Positions 61,088 to 64,000 of a stretch of 64,000 nucleotides of DNA are shown one piece after another. Made by a program: the position numbers and the translations under genes. Every line of letters begins with the position of its first letter. Within the stretch, counting starts at the first letter, position 1. Source of the DNA: Bacillota bacterium (GTDB taxonomy: Bacteria > Bacillota > Clostridia > Christensenellales > SZUA-584); the NCBI GenBank assembly GCA_023410475.1, contig JAEYPS010000025.1:124001-188000 (forward strand). The letters are read 5' to 3'. The notes under the pieces are model-generated. The model was not told the origin of the DNA, made no database searches, and was given only the letters and a program-made list of their open reading frames with translations.

Positions 61088-61852
61088 CTATATCAGCATA
61101 CCGCCGGTAACGTCCACGCACGTTCCGTTTATGAAGTCCGCCTTGCTCGACGCGAGGAACGCTACGGTGTAGCCTACCTCCTGCGCCGTCGATACACGCC
61201 CTGACGGTATGCGTTCTACGTAAGATGCGAGTATTTCTGGCTTAGAAAGCTTGTCTTCGTTTATGGGCGTCCTCACCATTCCGGGGATAACGCCGTTTAC
61301 GATTATGCCGTACTGTGAGAATTCACGCGCAAGCGCCTTCGTAAGCAGAACGAGCCCGCCTTTGGCGGACACGTAGTGCGCGTGCGCCTCGGTGTTTACC
61401 GCGTATGCGGATTTCGACGTGATGTTGACCACTCTGCCTCTGATGCCCGCTTTCTTATAGTAAACGCAAGCCCTCTTGCTGAGTAGGAACGGCCCCGTAA
61501 GGTTAACGTCTATAACCTTTCTCCATTCGTCGTCCGACATATCCTCTATGAGCGTCGTCGGCCATATACCCGCGTTGTTGACTATTACGTCAAGGTGCCC
61601 GTACTTTTCTATTGCCTTTTCTATCATACTGTCTATGTCCTGCGCCTTGGTTACATCCGCGTACATAGCCGCATGCTTGCCGCCGAACCTCTCCGCAAGA
61701 GAATCGACGAACTTGAATACATTCGCTTCGTCCACGATATAGTTGACGATAACGTTGGCTCCTTCCTGCGCGAACACTTCGCATATGCCCGCGCCGAGCC
61801 CAGCGCCTCCGCCCGTGACGAGCACGGTCTTACCTTTCAAACCGAGATCCAT
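61088..61852 (-). CDS. Short-chain dehydrogenase/reductase, BMC locus copy 1
   Basis: The 254-residue classical SDR has TGGGAGLGAG, NNAGIWP, a Ser in ITSKSAY and the YVSAK dyad (about 155-159). It is of the 3-oxoacyl-ACP reductase/sugar dehydrogenase type. It may oxidise a sugar alcohol or hydroxyl in the pathway that feeds the aldolases. It is followed immediately by the Gfo/Idh/MocA gene. Confidence 0.9.
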   Translation of the reverse strand: MDLGLKGKTVLVTGGGAGLGAGICEVFAQEGANVIVNYIVDEANVFKFVDSLAERFGGKHAAMYADVTKAQDIDSMIEKAIEKYGHLDVIVNNAGIWPTTLIEDMSDDEWRKVIDVNLTGPFLLSKRACVYYKKAGIRGRVVNITSKSAYAVNTEAHAHYVSAKGGLVLLTKALAREFSQYGIIVNGVIPGMVRTPINEDKLSKPEILASYVERIPSGRVSTAQEVGYTVAFLASSKADFINGTCVDVTGGMLI

Positions 61853-61885
61853 ATAAAGCCCTCCTTATAAAGCGTTGATTGCAGA

Positions 61886-62164
61886 TTATTTTTTAGCGGG
61901 GAGGATGTTCTCGACGTCCTGGTGAGGCCTCGGTATCACATGCACGGAAACGAGCTCTCCTACCCTCTTTGCCGCGGCCGCCCCCGCGTCCACGCTCGCC
62001 TTTACCGCGCCCACGTCGCCCCTTACCATAACGGTCACGAGCCCGGAGCCTATCATCTCTTTGCCCATAAGCGTAACGTTGGCCGCCTTAACCATTGCAT
62101 CGGCCGCCTCTATCGCGCCCACTAATCCCTTTGTTTCAACCATTCCCAAAGCCTGTTTATCCAT
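61886..62164 (-). CDS. BMC shell hexamer protein (BMC-H), copy 3
   Basis: The 92-residue protein is nearly identical to the copies at 53191 and 53789, with the pore motif MIGSGLVTV (Met replaces Lys just before it) and Val for Tyr in the GELVSVHV segment. It sits alone among enzyme genes, 13 bases after the DeoC-ferredoxin gene. It may be expressed with the upstream part of the locus. Confidence 0.96.
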   Translation of the reverse strand: MDKQALGMVETKGLVGAIEAADAMVKAANVTLMGKEMIGSGLVTVMVRGDVGAVKASVDAGAAAAKRVGELVSVHVIPRPHQDVENILPAKK

Positions 62165-62177
62165 TTTTATTTACTCC

Positions 62178-63014
62178 TTAATACTCGTTTCTGCTTATTG
62201 TCACATTTCCGCTCGGGCAAGACGCGGTACATGCTCCGCAGTTCGTGCACTGAGATTCTCCCTCGCCCATGACTATCATAATGCCTTTGCTCGTTCCCAT
62301 CCTTACAGCGCCGGCGCTTATCATCGCGTCGCATATCTTGCGGTCGTTTATACCGGTGGACGCCTTGACCATCATACTGTCACCCACTGTGCGTTTCATG
62401 AGCCTCACGTCCTCAACGGTCGCTCCGCCCTTTCCAAAACCTGTCGACGTCTTTACGAAGTCTGCTCCCGCCCTCTTGGCGAGCTCGCATGCGCGCACCT
62501 TTTCCTCGTCCGTCAGAAGACAAGTCTCTATGATGACCTTAACGAGAGCCTTCGGATGCGCCGCGTCGACTATGCCCTTTATGTCCTCATATACGAGGTC
62601 GTAATCCTTATCCTTCAGCGCCCCTACGTTTATTACCATATCCACTTCCTCAGCGCCGTTCTTAACAGCCTCCATAGCCTCGACGGCTTTGACGAACGGC
62701 GTATTGGCTCCGAGAGGAAATCCTATAACGCAGCACGTTTTTACTCCCGAGCCTGCGAGCTGAGCCGCGACGTATTTTACATGCGTCGGGTTTACGCATA
62801 CGCTCGCGAACTTGTATTCCTTCGCCTCGTCACAGAACTTCTTGACGGTGCTTCTTACCGTTTCGGGCTTCAGCACGGTATGGTCCATGTATTTTGCGTA
62901 GGCAGGGTCGTAGCACGAGCCCGTTTTCGCAATCGCAGCGGGCGCGCTCGCGCTTCCCTGCACCTCTTTCAAAACTTCGCTCGCTATTTCTCTCACCAAT
63001 TTTTCAATGTCCAT
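62178..63014 (-). CDS. deoC: Deoxyribose-phosphate aldolase with C-terminal 4Fe-4S ferredoxin-like tail
   Basis: The 278-residue protein has three parts: a targeting-like helix (DIEKLVREIASEVLKEV, residues 2-18) and linker; a complete DeoC domain (about 35-250) with DHTVLKP, EVDMVINVG, IIETCLLTDEEK, DFVKTSTGFGKGGAT (Schiff-base Lys about 187) and VKASTGI; and a C-terminal tail with Cys256, Cys259, Cys262 and Cys266 in CTNCGACTASCP, a single 4Fe-4S motif. Ordinary DeoC ends after the barrel and has no iron-sulphur site. The aldolase should release acetaldehyde inside the shell. Confidence 0.93.
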   Translation of the reverse strand: MDIEKLVREIASEVLKEVQGSASAPAAIAKTGSCYDPAYAKYMDHTVLKPETVRSTVKKFCDEAKEYKFASVCVNPTHVKYVAAQLAGSGVKTCCVIGFPLGANTPFVKAVEAMEAVKNGAEEVDMVINVGALKDKDYDLVYEDIKGIVDAAHPKALVKVIIETCLLTDEEKVRACELAKRAGADFVKTSTGFGKGGATVEDVRLMKRTVGDSMMVKASTGINDRKICDAMISAGAVRMGTSKGIMIVMGEGESQCTNCGACTASCPSGNVTISRNEY

Positions 63015-63029
63015 ATGCGGCTCCTTCCT

Positions 63030-63818
63030 TTAGTGCATCTCGCGGCCGCCCGTTATGTTGAACGCCTGGCCTGTGCAGTAGTCTCCCGATACTGTGAGGA
63101 AGAACACGAAATCTACGACGTCTTCCTTTTTCGTAAGCCTTGCTAAAGGCACCTTCGCGGTAAACTTTTTTACAACCTCGTCCCTCGGCAGCTTTAAGTT
63201 GTCTATGTACCCCGCGCTTACATTTGTCCACACTCCCGTAGCATCCGTTATGCCCGGGCATACGGAGTTTATCTTGATGTTGTACGGCGCGTACTCAAAG
63301 GCCAGCGCCTGTGTCAGAACTATTACAGCTCCTTTAGCCGCGCTGTACGGCCCCATAAGCGCCGAGCCGGTCTTGCCCGATTTGGACGCGAAGTTTATTA
63401 TGCGCCCTTCGTTGTTCTTCTTCATGCTCTCGATGGCGCCCTGTATGCAGTACGCCGTGCCGTAAACGTTGACCTTGAACATCTTGTCGAAAACAGCCTC
63501 GTCGTTTTCCTCGAACGGCCTTTGGTCTACCACGCCCGCGTTATTAACGAGCGCGTATATATCGCCTACTTCGCTTGTGATGTTCTTAAAGCAGTCGAGA
63601 ACCGCCTGCCTGTCGGTGATATTAAGAATGATGCCTTTAGCGAAATAGCCCTTTGCGCTCAGTTCCGCGGCCGCCTGCTCTACGAGCGGGTCGATGTCTA
63701 TGATAACCACCTTCGCCCCCTGCTCGGCGTACTTCTCGGCTATGGAAAAGCCTATGCTCTTCGCCGCCCCCGTCACTACGCAAACCTTACCCTTCAGATC
63801 GTCAGAATATAAACCCAT
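63030..63818 (-). CDS. Short-chain dehydrogenase/reductase, BMC locus copy 2
   Basis: The 262-residue classical SDR has TGAAKSIGFS, DIDPLVEQ (NAD-type acidic residue), NNAGVVDQ, a Ser in FASKSGKTG and the YSAAK dyad. It resembles sorbitol or sugar-alcohol dehydrogenases but the substrate is unknown. GGAGGAGGTC precedes the ATG. It lies upstream of the DeoC-ferredoxin gene by 15 bases. Confidence 0.9.
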   Translation of the reverse strand: MGLYSDDLKGKVCVVTGAAKSIGFSIAEKYAEQGAKVVIIDIDPLVEQAAAELSAKGYFAKGIILNITDRQAVLDCFKNITSEVGDIYALVNNAGVVDQRPFEENDEAVFDKMFKVNVYGTAYCIQGAIESMKKNNEGRIINFASKSGKTGSALMGPYSAAKGAVIVLTQALAFEYAPYNIKINSVCPGITDATGVWTNVSAGYIDNLKLPRDEVVKKFTAKVPLARLTKKEDVVDFVFFLTVSGDYCTGQAFNITGGREMH

Positions 63819-63892
63819 TTTTGACCTCCTCCATCGTTATCGTGAATTCTCTATATTACGGCGCAGTCGCCCCATGCTTCGATGTCTCCCGG

Positions 63893-64000
63893 TTATCGGG
63901 CATCGCGCAGCATTTGCGCCGTTTTTTTCATGTCCTTTGAGCAAAAAAGCGTCGAGCCCATGATAAGCACTTCCGCTCCGCTCTCAAGCGCTTTTTTATA
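63893..64000 (-). CDS. C-terminal end of a ribulose-phosphate-3-epimerase-like protein (cut by the right edge)
   Basis: Thirty-five codons plus a stop are visible on the minus strand. The segment ESGAEVLIMGSTLFCSKDMKKTAQML matches the C-terminal end of RPE-type TIM barrels (typically GADVLVxGSxxF). The rest lies beyond the window, so family membership (ribulose-, allulose- or hexulose-phosphate) is open. A 74-base gap separates it from the SDR gene and the BMC operon continues in this direction. Confidence 0.65.
   Translation of the reverse strand, partial: YKKALESGAEVLIMGSTLFCSKDMKKTAQMLRDAR

Overview
The window looks like the chromosome of a spore-forming, anaerobic member of the Clostridia (Bacillota). 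The evidence is a set of sporulation and germination genes (pdaA-, gerQ-, cwlJ-, sleL- and ytxC-like), a T-box in front of thrS, strong AGGAGG-type ribosome binding sites with frequent TTG and GTG starts, a FabT/DegV-type lipid module and a Pdu/Eut-style microcompartment. No rRNA, tRNA, CRISPR array, transposase or phage gene was found.

Layout. (1) 1-9563: a natural-product operon on the minus strand: phosphopantetheinyl transferase, a two-module NRPS ending in a reductase domain (C-A-T-C-A-T-R), and a 7TM sensor that runs off the left edge. A structured leader with a c-di-GMP-I-like motif lies upstream. (2) 9564-19517: housekeeping repair genes (exonuclease III, MsrAB) and spore cortex genes (PdaA-like deacetylase, GerQ-CwlJ pair, SleL-like hydrolase, YtxC). 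(3) 19600-28983: two tandem amidohydrolases, a solitary MazF, YitT and HdeD membrane proteins, T-box-thrS, a peptidoglycan-binding exported protein, DegV and an ABC-F ATPase. (4) 29188-34802: a split NHEJ operon (Ku, ligase, polymerase) and small exported, sugar-binding and HD-domain proteins. (5) 34845-42646: an alcohol dehydrogenase-aldehyde dehydrogenase fusion, a deoC-pfkB-oxidoreductase operon, and a MarR/DegV fatty-acid module. (6) 42691-51863: DMT transporter, 5'-nucleotidase-like ectoenzyme, glycerol kinase, AI-2E transporter, a repeat-rich surface protein and malic enzyme. (7) 52132-64000: a bacterial microcompartment (BMC) locus on the minus strand, continuing past the right edge.

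The BMC locus is the most interesting part. It encodes seven shell proteins (three nearly identical BMC-H, one PduT-like BMC-T with a pore cysteine, three BMC-P vertex proteins), a CoA-acylating aldehyde dehydrogenase, PduL, a PduS-like flavin/Fe-S protein, two deoxyribose-phosphate aldolase homologues, a class II aldolase/epimerase, two SDRs, a Gfo/Idh/MocA dehydrogenase, an epimerase fragment and an unrecognised protein with a targeting-like N-terminus. The simplest reading is a sugar-phosphate-utilising BMC. An aldolase releases a short aldehyde inside the shell; PduP and PduL convert it to acyl-CoA and acyl phosphate; electrons may leave by an Fe-S route (PduS, BMC-T), because no alcohol dehydrogenase is seen in the locus. 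One DeoC carries a C-terminal 4Fe-4S ferredoxin-like tail, a combination I do not know from described BMC enzymes. The other DeoC has a diverged active-site region. A second deoC operon at 37.7-40.7 kb carries a sugar kinase and another Gfo/Idh/MocA protein and may feed the same pathway.
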